Origin: Allobosea sp. UNC402CLCol
GTDB taxonomy: Bacteria; Pseudomonadota; Alphaproteobacteria; Rhizobiales; Beijerinckiaceae
Reading direction: 5' to 3'
Assembly: GCF_000745475.1 (NCBI RefSeq)
Contig: NZ_KN050692.1
Span: forward strand, 1 to 64,000
DNA length: 64,000 bases
In this document: positions 45,388 through 54,788 of the stretch, piece by piece
How positions within the stretch are numbered: position 1 is the first letter of the stretch
Layout of the letters: every line of letters starts with the position of its first letter
Notes under the pieces: model-generated
Told to the model about the DNA's origin: nothing
Database searches by the model: none
The model's input: the letters and a program-made list of their open reading frames with translations, nothing else
Made by a program: the position numbers and the translations under genes

Positions 45388-47301
45388 ATGATGATGCAGG
45401 GCATCCGCAAGGCGAGTCAGGGTTTGCTCGGCAAGCTCGTCATCAGCGTCCTGTTCGGCGTCCTGATCCTCGCCTTCGCGATCTGGGGCGTGGGCGACAT
45501 CTTCCGTGGCTATGGCCGCAACGAGGTCGCGCGGGTCGGCAAGACCGAGATCAGCATCGAGCAGATGCGCACCGCCTATCAGAACGACCTCCAGAACCTG
45601 ATCCGCCAGCAGCGCCGCCAGATCTCGCCGGAGACGGCGCGCGCGCTCGGCCTCGACCGGCAGGTGCTCTCGCGGCTGGTCAGCGAGGCGACGCTCGACC
45701 AGACGGCCAAGAACCTGCATCTCGCCGTCTCCGACGACACGATCCGCAACCTGATCTTCGACGACCCGGTCTTCCGCGACGCGTCCGGCCAGTTCTCGGC
45801 GGCGCGCTTCAACGAATTGCTGCGTTCGAACGGCTATAGCGAGCAGAGCTATGTCGCGCTCCAGCGCGCTACCATCCTGCGCCAGCAGATCGCCGAGATG
45901 ATCAGCGGCGGCTTCACCGTTCCGGTCGCCCTGCAGGAGATCGGCAACCGGCTGCGCAACGAGAAGCGCACCGTTACCTTCGCCCGCATGCCGGCGAGCG
46001 CCGCCGGCGAGATCGCCGCTCCGACCGAGGACCAGCTCAAGGCCTTCTACAACGAGCGCAAGATTGCTTTCCGCGCCCCGGAATACCGAACCGCCTCCGT
46101 GCTCGCGATCACCGCCGAGGCCGTCGCCGACCCGGCCAAGGTCACCGATGACGAGGCGAAGGCACGCTACGAGGCGGCCAAGGCGCAGCGCTTCACCACG
46201 GCTGAGACGCGCACCGTCGAGCAGATCCCCTTCCCCAATGCCGAGGAGGCACAGGCCGCCAAAGCCAAGATCGACGGTGGCGAGACCTTCGACGAGATCG
46301 CGACCGAGCGGAACGTCGCCTTCAAGGACCTCACGCTCGGCACCTTCACCCGCGAGCAGATCTTCGACCCCGCCGTGCGCGAGGCCGCCTTCGCGCTGGA
46401 GGAAGGCGCCGTCAGCGCGCCCGTGCAGAGCGCCTTCGGGACCGTGCTGCTGCGCGTCACCAAGGTCGATAGCCAGCATGTGCGCCCCTATGAGGAGGTC
46501 GCCGAGGAGGTGAAGAAGGAGATCGCGGCGGGCCGCGCCTCGAGCCGGATCACCGAGCTGCATGACAAGATCGAGGATGAGCGCGCCTCGGCGAAGCCGC
46601 TGGCTGAGATCGCCAAGCAGTTCAACCTCGAGCTGCGCGTCGTCGGCCCGATGAGCCAGGGCATGACCAAGCCCGACGGCGCCCAGGAAGCCGCCCTGCC
46701 CGGCGGCGATGCGACGCTGCGCGCGATCTTCGCCTCCGATATCGGCGTCGACAACGAGGCGATCCGCCTGCCCCAGAACGCCGGCTATGTCTGGTTCGAC
46801 ATCGCAAAGATCGACCCGTCCCGCGACCGCTCCTTCGACGAGGTCAAGGGCGAGGTCGCGACGCAGTGGCGCGCCGACGAGACAGCGAACAAGCTCTCGG
46901 CCAAGGCGCGCGAGCTCGTCCAGAGGCTCGACAAGGGCGAGGCCTTCGCGACGGTCGCGGCGTCGAGCGGATTGACGATGGAGACGGCCGCCGGCATCGG
47001 GCGACAGGAACAGCGCACGGATCTGCCGGCCAACGTCGTCACCCAGGTGTTCGGCACGGTCGCCGGCAAGGCCAATTCGGCGGCCGGCGCCGATGGCGGC
47101 CGCATCCTGTTCAAGGTCGATTCGGCGACGGTGCCGCCTTACGTCCGCACGACGCAGGAGGCGGACAACTTCGTCCGCCTGCTCTCCGCCAATCTGAGCG
47201 AGGGGCTCCTGCTGCAATATGTCGCCGAGCGCCAGGCCAAGCTCGGCGTGAGCATCAACGACGCGGCGTTCCGCAACGCCACCGGCGGGGTGCAGAATTG
47301 A
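45388..47301 (+). CDS. ppiD: PpiD-like periplasmic peptidyl-prolyl isomerase
   Basis: 637 residues. One N-terminal membrane anchor (LGKLVISVLFGVLILAFAIWG) is followed by the SurA-N domain (about 40-190) and a parvulin-like PPIase domain around residues 260-370 (TFDEIATERNVAFKD...). Such proteins assist folding of outer-membrane and secreted proteins from the periplasmic face. The stop is two bases before the trpE start, so the genes are co-transcribed, an order long known in this group. Confidence 0.9.
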   Translation: MMMQGIRKASQGLLGKLVISVLFGVLILAFAIWGVGDIFRGYGRNEVARVGKTEISIEQMRTAYQNDLQNLIRQQRRQISPETARALGLDRQVLSRLVSEATLDQTAKNLHLAVSDDTIRNLIFDDPVFRDASGQFSAARFNELLRSNGYSEQSYVALQRATILRQQIAEMISGGFTVPVALQEIGNRLRNEKRTVTFARMPASAAGEIAAPTEDQLKAFYNERKIAFRAPEYRTASVLAITAEAVADPAKVTDDEAKARYEAAKAQRFTTAETRTVEQIPFPNAEEAQAAKAKIDGGETFDEIATERNVAFKDLTLGTFTREQIFDPAVREAAFALEEGAVSAPVQSAFGTVLLRVTKVDSQHVRPYEEVAEEVKKEIAAGRASSRITELHDKIEDERASAKPLAEIAKQFNLELRVVGPMSQGMTKPDGAQEAALPGGDATLRAIFASDIGVDNEAIRLPQNAGYVWFDIAKIDPSRDRSFDEVKGEVATQWRADETANKLSAKARELVQRLDKGEAFATVAASSGLTMETAAGIGRQEQRTDLPANVVTQVFGTVAGKANSAAGADGGRILFKVDSATVPPYVRTTQEADNFVRLLSANLSEGLLLQYVAERQAKLGVSINDAAFRNATGGVQN

Positions 47302-47303
47302 CG

Positions 47304-48818
47304 ATGCAGCACCTCGACGAATTCGAGCGCTTCGCGCAGATCTACGAAACGGGCGCACCGCAGCTCCTGCGGCAAGTCCTGGTCGGCGATTGCGAGACGC
47401 CGGTCGCCGCCTTCCTGAAGCTGCGGCACGCCACCTCCGGGCCGGCCTTCCTGCTGGAATCGGTGGAGGGCGGCGCCGTTCGCGGTCGGTACTCGATGAT
47501 CGGGCTGGAGCCGGACCTGATCTGGCGCTGCCATCAGGGGCAGGCCGCGATGTGCCGGCCGGCGCTCGGCGACGCCTTCCTCGACGATCCGCGCCCGGCC
47601 TTCGAGAGCTTGCGTTCGCTGCTGGCCGAAAGCGCGATCCCCGAGGCGGAGGGGCTGCCGCCGATGGCGGCCGGCGTCTTCGGCTATCTCGGCTACGACA
47701 TGGTGCGGTTGATGGAGCGCCTGCCCGAGCCGAAGGAGACCGGCACCGGCGTTCCCGACGCGATCCTGAGCCGGCCGACGCTGATGGTCGTGTTCGACGC
47801 CGTGCGCGACGAGATCCACATCGTCACGCCGGTGCGTCACCAGCCCGGCATCGCGGCGCGGCACGCCTATGAGAGCGCCCAGGAGCGGCTCGACGGCGTC
47901 GTCCGTGTCCTTGAAGGCGCCCTGCCCGCCGAGGCCGACATCGACATCGCCAATCTGCCCGAGCCGGTCACGACCTCGAACACCAGCGAAGCCGAGTATC
48001 TCGACATGGTGGCGAAGGCGAAGGAGTACATCCGCGCCGGCGACATCTTCCAGGTCGTGCTGTCGCAGCGCTTCGAGGCCCCCTTCGCGCTGCCGCCTTT
48101 CGCGCTCTACCGGGCGCTGCGCCGCGTCAACCCGGCGCCGTTCCTCTGCTACCTCGATTTCGGCGGCTTCCAGATCGTCTGCTCGAGCCCCGAGATCCTG
48201 GTCCGGCGGCGCGACGACACGGTCACGATCCGCCCCATCGCCGGCACGCGCCGGCGCGGCGCGACGCCTGCCGAGGACGACGCCCTCGCCGCGGAGCTGC
48301 TGGCCGATCCGAAGGAGCGCGCCGAGCACCTGATGCTGCTCGATCTCGGCCGCAACGATGTCGGGCGCGTCGCGGAGATCGGAACGGTCAAGGTCACCGA
48401 TTCCTTCTTCATCGAGCGCTACAGCCAGGTCATGCACATCGTCTCGAACGTCGAGGGCAAGATCGACCCGAAGCACGATTCGCTGGCCGCCCTGATCGCC
48501 GGCTTCCCGGCCGGCACCGTCTCGGGCGCGCCGAAGGTGCGGGCGATGGAGATCATCGACGAGCTGGAGCGCGATGCACGCGGCGCCTATGCCGGCTGCA
48601 TCGGCTATTTCGGCGCCAATGGCGAGATGGACACCTGCATCGTGCTGCGGACCGCCGTGGTGAAGGACGGCAGGATGCATGTCCAGGCCGGCGCCGGCAT
48701 CGTCTACGATTCGAACCCGGCCTCCGAGCAGGAGGAGTGCATCAACAAGGCCAAGGCCCTGTTCCGGGCGGCCGAGGAAGCGATCCGCTTCGCCGCGCGC
48801 AGCGGGCGCGGACAGTAG
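47304..48818 (+). CDS. trpE: Anthranilate synthase component I
   Basis: 504 residues. The N-terminal regulatory part contains the LLESVEGG.RGRYSMIG feedback-site region and the C-terminal chorismate-binding domain has YLDMVAKAKEYIRAGDIFQVVLSQRF, GSTVSG-like FPAGTVSGAPKVRAMEII and YAGCIGYFGANG. It makes anthranilate for tryptophan synthesis. ATG 47304 follows ppiD directly, so the long in-frame extension upstream is not used. A terminator ends the unit after trpE and no trpG is nearby. Confidence 0.96.
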   Translation: MQHLDEFERFAQIYETGAPQLLRQVLVGDCETPVAAFLKLRHATSGPAFLLESVEGGAVRGRYSMIGLEPDLIWRCHQGQAAMCRPALGDAFLDDPRPAFESLRSLLAESAIPEAEGLPPMAAGVFGYLGYDMVRLMERLPEPKETGTGVPDAILSRPTLMVVFDAVRDEIHIVTPVRHQPGIAARHAYESAQERLDGVVRVLEGALPAEADIDIANLPEPVTTSNTSEAEYLDMVAKAKEYIRAGDIFQVVLSQRFEAPFALPPFALYRALRRVNPAPFLCYLDFGGFQIVCSSPEILVRRRDDTVTIRPIAGTRRRGATPAEDDALAAELLADPKERAEHLMLLDLGRNDVGRVAEIGTVKVTDSFFIERYSQVMHIVSNVEGKIDPKHDSLAALIAGFPAGTVSGAPKVRAMEIIDELERDARGAYAGCIGYFGANGEMDTCIVLRTAVVKDGRMHVQAGAGIVYDSNPASEQEECINKAKALFRAAEEAIRFAARSGRGQ

Positions 48819-48833
48819 CATCCGACGCATGCG

Positions 48834-48870
48834 AACCGCCCGGCTGGAAGCAGCCGGGCGGTTTTCTTTT
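48834..48870 (+). terminator. Intrinsic terminator after trpE
   Basis: AACCGCCCGGCTG (48834-48846) pairs perfectly with CAGCCGGGCGGTT (48851-48863), loop GAAG, followed by TTCTTTT. Strong rho-independent form, ending the ppiD-trpE transcript. Confidence 0.9.
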
Positions 48871-48888
48871 GCGGTCTTGCGTGCCGCC

Positions 48889-49491
48889 TCAGTGCCCCTT
48901 GCTGGGATGGGCCGTCATCCGGTCGACCCAGGCGATGCCGACGGCGGACAGGATGAAGACGACATGGATCAGCGTCTGCAGCAGGACGCCGGATTCGGTG
49001 TAGTTCGTCGTCCGGCCGAGCCCGCCGATATTGCCGGCCTCGATGAAGGTCCTGAGCAGGTGGATCGACGAGATGCCGATGATCGCCATGGCGAGCTTGA
49101 TCTTGAGGATGCTGGCATTGACGTGGCTCAGCCATTCCGGCTGGTCCGGATGGCCTTCCAGCCGCAGCCGCGAGACGAAGGTCTCGTAGCCGCCGACGAT
49201 CACCATGATCAGCAGGTTCGAGATCATCACCACGTCGATCAGTCCCAGCACGACCAGCATGATCTGCTGCTCGCTGAAGTCGAAGGCGTGGGTGACGAGG
49301 TGCCAGAGCTCCTTGAGGAACAGGAAGACGTAGACGCACTGGGCCACGATGAGGCCGATATAGAGCGGCAGCTGCAGCCAGCGGGAGCTGAAGATCAGCG
49401 CCGGCAGAGGCTTCATCGCGCCAGGCGGGGCGGAACGGGAGGGCGAGCTGCCGGTCTGGGCCATGGTAGGGTCCTGATCCTTCGAATGCAT
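48889..49491 (-). CDS. UPF0114 / YqhA family membrane protein
   Basis: 200 residues with three to four transmembrane segments (LPLYIGLIVAQCVYVFLFL; IMLVVLGLIDVVMISNLLIMV; LIHVVFILSAVGIAW). The family pattern FVSRLRLEGHPDQPEWLSHVNASILKIKLAMAIIGISSIHLL is clear. No function is established for UPF0114 proteins. It converges on trpE, separated by the terminator. Confidence 0.9.
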   Translation of the reverse strand: MHSKDQDPTMAQTGSSPSRSAPPGAMKPLPALIFSSRWLQLPLYIGLIVAQCVYVFLFLKELWHLVTHAFDFSEQQIMLVVLGLIDVVMISNLLIMVIVGGYETFVSRLRLEGHPDQPEWLSHVNASILKIKLAMAIIGISSIHLLRTFIEAGNIGGLGRTTNYTESGVLLQTLIHVVFILSAVGIAWVDRMTAHPSKGH

Positions 49492-49712
49492 GAGGAGGTT
49501 TCTGTGAAGCGAAGCGCTAGATGGCGAGGAAAACCCGTCGACGCAAGACGCCGGATGAGGCTCCGAGCCTCAACAGCCACAATGTTGTGACGGCGCATTT
49601 ACGCCGGGATTGCGGACTAGTCTTTCCGCCGGCTCGATAAATCGCTACAATCACGCCCAATCGGGGGGACATGCGAAGTTCCACTCGCACGGGACAGTAA
49701 AGGAGTTTCGCC

Positions 49713-50177
49713 ATGATCAGGACGTTTGCCGTCGCCGCCGCCCTCGCCGGCTGCGCCGCTCTCGCTGCTCCCGCCACCGCGGCGCCGCTGGCGCCGGCCT
49801 CTGCTGCGGTCGCCTCGGCCAAGGCGGATGCCGGCCTGCTCCAGACCGTGCAATGGCGCCGCTATGGCTATTACGGCCCCCGCTATTATGGTGGTTACCG
49901 CCGCGGCCCGGCCATCGGCGCCGGCATCGCCGCCGGTGTCATTGGCGGTGCTCTGGCGGCCGGTGCGCTGGCGGCCCCGCCCCCGCCGGTCTATTACGAG
50001 CCGGCCCCGGTCTATGTCGCGCCGCCGGTGGTCTATGCTCCGCCCGTTCCGCGTGCCTATGGCTACAGCGTCGAGGATACCGACGCGGTCGCCTACTGCT
50101 CGCGCCGCTTCCGGTCCTACAATCCCGAGACCGGAACCTATATCGCCTCGGGCGGTGTCGTCCGCGCCTGCCCCTGA
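49713..50177 (+). CDS. BA14K family protein
   Basis: 154 residues with a signal peptide (cleavage near ATAA, residue 24), a Gly/Tyr-rich and Pro-rich middle (YYGPRYYGGYRRG) containing a Gly-zipper-like GAGIAAGVIGGALAAG segment, and a C-terminal BA14K motif YCSRRFRSYNPETGTYIASGG. BA14K was described from Brucella as a lectin-like, immunoreactive surface protein. AAAGGAG precedes the start, and a terminator follows. It stands alone. Confidence 0.88.
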   Translation: MIRTFAVAAALAGCAALAAPATAAPLAPASAAVASAKADAGLLQTVQWRRYGYYGPRYYGGYRRGPAIGAGIAAGVIGGALAAGALAAPPPPVYYEPAPVYVAPPVVYAPPVPRAYGYSVEDTDAVAYCSRRFRSYNPETGTYIASGGVVRACP

Positions 50178-50209
50178 CAGGGCCCGACAGCCCGACCGGG
50201 AATCAATGG

Positions 50210-50237
50210 CTCCCCGCAGCGATGCGGGGAGTTTTTG
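50210..50237 (+). terminator. Intrinsic terminator after the BA14K gene
   Basis: CTCCCCGCA (50210-50218) pairs with TGCGGGGAG (50223-50231), loop GCGA, followed by TTTTTG. It separates the BA14K gene from xthA. Confidence 0.88.
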
Positions 50238-50312
50238 TTTGCGGTGGAAAGCGGCTTGCCATCGCGATTGCGATTCCGCTTATCTGCGGCCTGCCTGATA
50301 CCGGAGCATCTC

Positions 50313-51092
50313 GTGCGCATCGCCACCTGGAACGTGAACTCGGTCCGCCAGCGGCTCGGCCATCTGCTCGATTTCCTGAAGGAGGCCGAGCCGGACGCGC
50401 TCTGCCTGCAGGAGATCAAATGCCTCGATGCCGATTTCCCGCGGGCCGAGATCGAGGCGGCCGGCTGGCAGGTCGAGACGCATGGTCAGAAGACCTTCAA
50501 TGGCGTCGCGATCCTCAGCCGCAGCAAGCTCGAGGATGTGCGCCGCGGCCTGCCCGGCGACGAGGGCGACGAGCAGGCGCGCTATCTCGAAGGCGTGCTG
50601 CCGCTAGGCAACGGCGTGGTGCGGCTGGCCTCGATCTACCTGCCCAACGGCAACCCGCCGAACACCGAGAAATATCCCTACAAGCTCGGCTGGATGAAGC
50701 GGCTCACGGCGCATGCCGAAATGCTGCTGGAGCACGAGGAGCCGCTGGTGCTGGCCGGCGATTACAATGTCATCCCCGAGCCCCGTGACGCACGCGACCC
50801 CGCGGCCTGGGTCAGCGATGCGCTGTTCCTGCCCCCGACACGGGCCGCCTTCCGGGAGCTTCTCAATCTGGGCCTGACCGAAGCCTTGCGCAGCACCACC
50901 GAGGCCGGCGGGCTCTACACCTTCTGGGATTATCAGGCCGGCGCCTGGCAGCGGAACAACGGCATCCGCATCGACCATCTGCTGCTGTCGCCGCAGGCGG
51001 CCGACAGGCTCGCCGGGGTGAAGATCGCCAAGCATGTCCGCGGCTGGGAGAAGCCGTCGGACCATGTGCCGGTGATGATCGAGTTGAACTAA
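50313..51092 (+). CDS. xthA: Exodeoxyribonuclease III
   Basis: 259 residues of the AP endonuclease / exonuclease-endonuclease-phosphatase fold. Metal and catalytic segments are visible: TWNVNSVRQR, CLQEIKC (Glu), LAGDYNVIPEPRD (Asp-Asn) and PSDHVPVMIEL (Asp-His). It repairs abasic sites. The GTG at 50313 has GGAG ten bases upstream and matches the family N-terminus RIATWNVNS. The stop overlaps the Sel1-repeat gene stop. Confidence 0.95.
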   Translation: MRIATWNVNSVRQRLGHLLDFLKEAEPDALCLQEIKCLDADFPRAEIEAAGWQVETHGQKTFNGVAILSRSKLEDVRRGLPGDEGDEQARYLEGVLPLGNGVVRLASIYLPNGNPPNTEKYPYKLGWMKRLTAHAEMLLEHEEPLVLAGDYNVIPEPRDARDPAAWVSDALFLPPTRAAFRELLNLGLTEALRSTTEAGGLYTFWDYQAGAWQRNNGIRIDHLLLSPQAADRLAGVKIAKHVRGWEKPSDHVPVMIELN

Positions 51093-52051
51093 GGCCGGCC
51101 GGCGCCGCGGCTCGGGCTGGCGCCGGTTGCGACCTGCTGGCGCTCCACCAAAGCAAGGGCGGCCGTACGGTCTGCCGGCGACGCCGACGCGAAGGCGGCA
51201 TCGTTGCGCTCGAGGATCCAGGCCTCGCGCGCCGGATCGGCGCTCTCGCGGGCCAGCGCGAGCCACATCAGGCCGAGCACGGGCTGGCGCGGCACGCCCT
51301 CGCCGCCACGCAGCAGCATCTCGCCGAAGGCGGCGCGGGCTGGCGCATGGCCCTTCTCGGCAGCGAGCTTCATCCAGCGCGCCGCCTGACGCGGATCGCG
51401 GGCGGTGCCCTGCCCCTTCATATAGAGCCGCGCCAGATTGTACTGGCCGTCCGGGTCGCCGAAATAGGAAGCGGCGTAGTTGAACATGTCGAAGGCGCGG
51501 TCGGGATTGGGCTTCACATAGCTGCCCTTGATCCCGTCGATGAAATAGCTGCCGAGCGCCACGAAGGCGCTGCCGACCATGCGGCCGTCCGCCGTGCCGG
51601 GAATGGCGTCGGCATTTTCATCCGCGATCTTCGAGAAATATTCGAAGGCCTTGAGATCGTTGGTCGGGACGCCTTCGCCGCCGGCATACATCCGGCCGAG
51701 CTTGTACTGCGCGGTGAGATGCCCCTGCGAGGCGGCGTATTCGAGTGCGCGGACGGCACCGACCTGATCCCCGGCGGAGGAATCGCGCATCCAGGCGCGC
51801 AGCGCGTCGCGCGCGCTGTTGAAGGGGACGAGCGGCAGCGCTGAATGCGCCATCGGCGTGTTCGGAGCCGGCGCGATCGTGGCCGTGTCGGGCGAGGTCG
51901 GGCGCGAGGAATCGGGTTCCGGGAGAGCGATTCCGGGAATCGGCCTCGGCGGCAGCATGGGCTGCCCATTGGCATAGTCCTGTGCCCGGGCGGCCTGGGG
52001 GCCGCCGAGCATCAGCAACATGCAAGCTATGGTGACGTCAGATATCCGCAT
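51089..52051 (-). CDS. Sel1-repeat secreted protein
   Basis: 320 residues with a signal peptide (MLLMLGGPQAARA) and a Pro-rich linker, then Sel1-like tetratricopeptide repeats (for example AQYKLGRMYAGGEGVPTNDLKAFEYFSKIA; GQYNLARLYMKGQGTARDPRQAARWM; ARAAFGEMLLRGGEG). Such proteins are usually protein-binding adaptors in the periplasm. The start overlaps the 3' end of ilvD by 14 bases, so it may be co-transcribed with ilvD; the frame is open further upstream, but ATG 52051 places the signal correctly. Confidence 0.85.
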   Translation of the reverse strand: MRISDVTIACMLLMLGGPQAARAQDYANGQPMLPPRPIPGIALPEPDSSRPTSPDTATIAPAPNTPMAHSALPLVPFNSARDALRAWMRDSSAGDQVGAVRALEYAASQGHLTAQYKLGRMYAGGEGVPTNDLKAFEYFSKIADENADAIPGTADGRMVGSAFVALGSYFIDGIKGSYVKPNPDRAFDMFNYAASYFGDPDGQYNLARLYMKGQGTARDPRQAARWMKLAAEKGHAPARAAFGEMLLRGGEGVPRQPVLGLMWLALARESADPAREAWILERNDAAFASASPADRTAALALVERQQVATGASPSRGAGRP

Positions 52052-53768
52052 AGCAATGGGTTTCGGCCGCCCCTCCTGGGTGGGTGACGGCGCCGCCTTT
52101 GGCGGAGCCGACCGTCTGCGCGTATTTCCACAGCGCGCCGGAATTGTAGTCGGTCTTCCGCGGTTTCCAGTCCTTACGACGCTCCTCAAGTTCGGCATCA
52201 GAAAGGCGGACTGCGAGCTTTCCTGTGATGGCGTCGAGTTCGATGATGTCGCCGTCGCGGATCAGGCCGATCGGGCCGCCGACGGCGGCTTCAGGCCCGA
52301 CATGGCCGACGCAGAAACCGCGGGTCGCGCCCGAGAATCGGCCGTCGGTAATGAGCGCGACCTTGTCGCCCATGCCCTGGCCGTAGAGGGCCGCGGTGGT
52401 TGACAGCATCTCGCGCATGCCGGGACCGCCCTTGGGACCCTCGTAGCGGATGACGAGGACGTCGCCGACATTATAGGTCCGGTTCCTGACCGCCTCGAAG
52501 GCATCCTCCTCACGGTCGAAGCAGCGCGCCGGGCCGGTGAAGACGAGCTGGTCCTCGGGCATGCCGGCGATCTTCACGATGGCGCCCTCGGGCGCGAGAT
52601 TGCCCCGCAGGCCGACGACGCCGCCGGTCACCGTGATCGGCTTGTCGGCGCGGTAGACGACGTCCTGCTGGTCGTTCCATTTCACCGAGGCCATGTTCTC
52701 GGCGATGGTGCGGCCGGTCACGGTCAGGCAGTCGCCGTGAAGATAGCCGGCATCGAGCAGGCTCTTCATCACCAGCGGAATGCCGCCGACCTCGAACATG
52801 TCCTTGGCGACGTATTTTCCGCCCGGCTTCAAATCGGCGATATAGGGCGTCTTCTTGAAGATCTCGGCGACCTCGAACAGGTCAAAATCGATGCCGCATT
52901 CATGGGCGATCGCCGGCAGGTGCAGCGCGCCATTGGTCGAGCCGCCGGTGGCGGCGACGACCATCGCGGCATTCTCGAGTGCCTTGCGGGTGACGATGTC
53001 GCGCGGGCGGATGTTCCGCGCGATCAGCTCCATCACCATCTCGCCGGCGGTGTAGCAGAAGGTGTCGCGGACATCGTAGGGCGCCGGCGCGCCGCAGCTA
53101 TAGGGCAGCGCCAGGCCGATCGCCTCGGCGACCGTCGCCATGGTGTTGGCGGTGAACTGGGCGCCGCAAGAGCCGGCCGAGGGGCATGCAGCCTCCTCGA
53201 GCTCTTTCAGGTCCTCATCGGACATCGCGCCCACCGAATGCTTGCCGACGGCCTCGAAGACGTCCTGGACGGTCACGGGACGGCCCTTGAAGGTGCCGGG
53301 CAGGATCGAGCCGCCATAGATGAAGATCGAGGGGACGTTGAGGCGGACCATCGCCATCATCATGCCGGGCAGCGACTTGTCGCAGCCGGCGAGGCCGACC
53401 AGCGCATCATAGCAATGGCCGCGCATGGTGAGCTCGACCGAATCGGCGATGACCTCGCGCGAGGCCAGCGACGACTTCATGCCCTGGTGGCCCATGGCGA
53501 TGCCGTCGGTGACGGTGATGGTGCAGAACTCGCGCGGCGTGCCGCTGGCGGAAGCGACGCCCTTCTTGACCGCCTGGGCCTGGCGCATCAGCGAGATGTT
53601 GCAGGGGGCGGCCTCGTTCCAGCAGGAGGCGACGCCGACGAAGGGCTGCGCGATCTGCTTCGCGGTCATGCCCATCGCGTAATAATAGGAGCGGTGCGGG
53701 GCCTTGGCCGGGCCGACGCTCACATGGCGGCTCGGCAGCCTCGACTTGTCATACACACGCCCGTCCAT
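52038..53768 (-). CDS. ilvD: Dihydroxy-acid dehydratase
   Basis: 576 residues. Candidate iron-sulphur Cys are in VASCWNEAAPCN, LAGCDKSLPGMM and SAGSCGAQFTANTM; the C-terminal barrel contains GRFSGATRGFCVGHVGPEA. It dehydrates dihydroxy-isovalerate and -methylvalerate in valine, leucine and isoleucine synthesis. ATG 53768 gives the family N-terminus MDGRVYDKSRLPSRH; the frame is open upstream without a match. Confidence 0.95.
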   Translation of the reverse strand: MDGRVYDKSRLPSRHVSVGPAKAPHRSYYYAMGMTAKQIAQPFVGVASCWNEAAPCNISLMRQAQAVKKGVASASGTPREFCTITVTDGIAMGHQGMKSSLASREVIADSVELTMRGHCYDALVGLAGCDKSLPGMMMAMVRLNVPSIFIYGGSILPGTFKGRPVTVQDVFEAVGKHSVGAMSDEDLKELEEAACPSAGSCGAQFTANTMATVAEAIGLALPYSCGAPAPYDVRDTFCYTAGEMVMELIARNIRPRDIVTRKALENAAMVVAATGGSTNGALHLPAIAHECGIDFDLFEVAEIFKKTPYIADLKPGGKYVAKDMFEVGGIPLVMKSLLDAGYLHGDCLTVTGRTIAENMASVKWNDQQDVVYRADKPITVTGGVVGLRGNLAPEGAIVKIAGMPEDQLVFTGPARCFDREEDAFEAVRNRTYNVGDVLVIRYEGPKGGPGMREMLSTTAALYGQGMGDKVALITDGRFSGATRGFCVGHVGPEAAVGGPIGLIRDGDIIELDAITGKLAVRLSDAELEERRKDWKPRKTDYNSGALWKYAQTVGSAKGGAVTHPGGAAETHCYADI

Positions 53769-54056
53769 CGCCACTCGCCCTGTCCTCCCAGACCAGCCCG
53801 GCCGGAAAATGCCACGCCGATCAGGCCGATCGCAACGCCGGCCTCGAAACCCCGATTTCGGCCGGGATATTGCGATCCACGGCGCCACGAAGTTTCAATT
53901 TGTCTATATCTCAAAGACTTAACGTGCCCTTGTGCTGGGCGCTCTTTGTGGCGGCTTCGCGGCGAGCGCGGACGCTGGCGACGCCCCGGAAGCGTTCCCG
54001 CCACAGTGTTGCAGCGATGACACGAAAAGGCCGAGGCGGCGGCGGAGCGACGCGCC

Positions 54057-54638
54057 TCAGAGCACCATCGGCAGGACGAAGAAGCCGCCGACCACAACCA
54101 CGAGTAGCGTCAACGCCGCCAGCGGCAGGTGCTTCTCGATGAAGATGCGGATGTCGTCGCCATAGAAGCGCAGGGCCACCGCGATCATCAGGAAGAAGGT
54201 GACGCGGGAGACGACCATGCCGACTGTGAACTTCCACAGGTCGAAATGCAGGAAGCCCGACATGATCGTGACGATCTTGAAGGGGATCGGCGTCAGGCCC
54301 TTGGTGACGAGCACCCAGAACCAGTAATCCTGCGAGGTGGCGATGAGATGCGCGGCCTTGTCCTGCAGCCCGTAGATCCCGATCAGCCAGGCCCCGACCG
54401 ATTCATAGAGCAGCGCGCCGATGGCGTAGCCGAGATAGCCGCCGAGCACGGCGCCGAGCGAGCAGATTCCGGCGTAGAACCAGGCACGATCCGGCCTGGC
54501 GATGCACATCGGCAGGAGCAGCGGCAGCGGCGGCAGCGGGCTGATCGAACTCTCGACGAAGGTCAGCGCAAAGAGCAGCCAGGGAGCGGCCGGGTGCGAG
54601 GCGTAGGAAACACACCAGTCATAAGCCCGCTTCAGCAT
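54057..54638 (-). CDS. YqaA family (SNARE-associated/VTT-like) membrane protein
   Basis: 193 residues with about five transmembrane segments. The VTT/DedA-type core reads FVESSISPLPPLPLLLPMCIA and GYAIGALLYESVGAWLIG; the C-terminal half has FWVLVTKGLTPIPFKIVTIMSG, a hallmark of the YqaA branch. The DedA superfamily is linked to lipid and proton transport, but YqaA has no firmly assigned role. Confidence 0.88.
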   Translation of the reverse strand: MLKRAYDWCVSYASHPAAPWLLFALTFVESSISPLPPLPLLLPMCIARPDRAWFYAGICSLGAVLGGYLGYAIGALLYESVGAWLIGIYGLQDKAAHLIATSQDYWFWVLVTKGLTPIPFKIVTIMSGFLHFDLWKFTVGMVVSRVTFFLMIAVALRFYGDDIRIFIEKHLPLAALTLLVVVVGGFFVLPMVL

Positions 54639-54788
54639 GGGTCCTGATCAGCCGATCCGAATTGCCGCCATATCGCGCATGGCGGAGTTGCGCCATGCGC
54701 ATCTAAGCGATGTCCAAGGAGAAGGCGAGTCCTCTCTTACGGTAACGTCAATTTGAAGACGCAGCGGTGGCCGGAATGCGGTGGCGGA

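Noticed and set aside
46866..47303. N-terminal extension of the trpE frame into ppiD
   Set aside because: The upstream part overlaps ppiD in another frame and has no anthranilate synthase similarity; the ATG at 47304 matches the family start.
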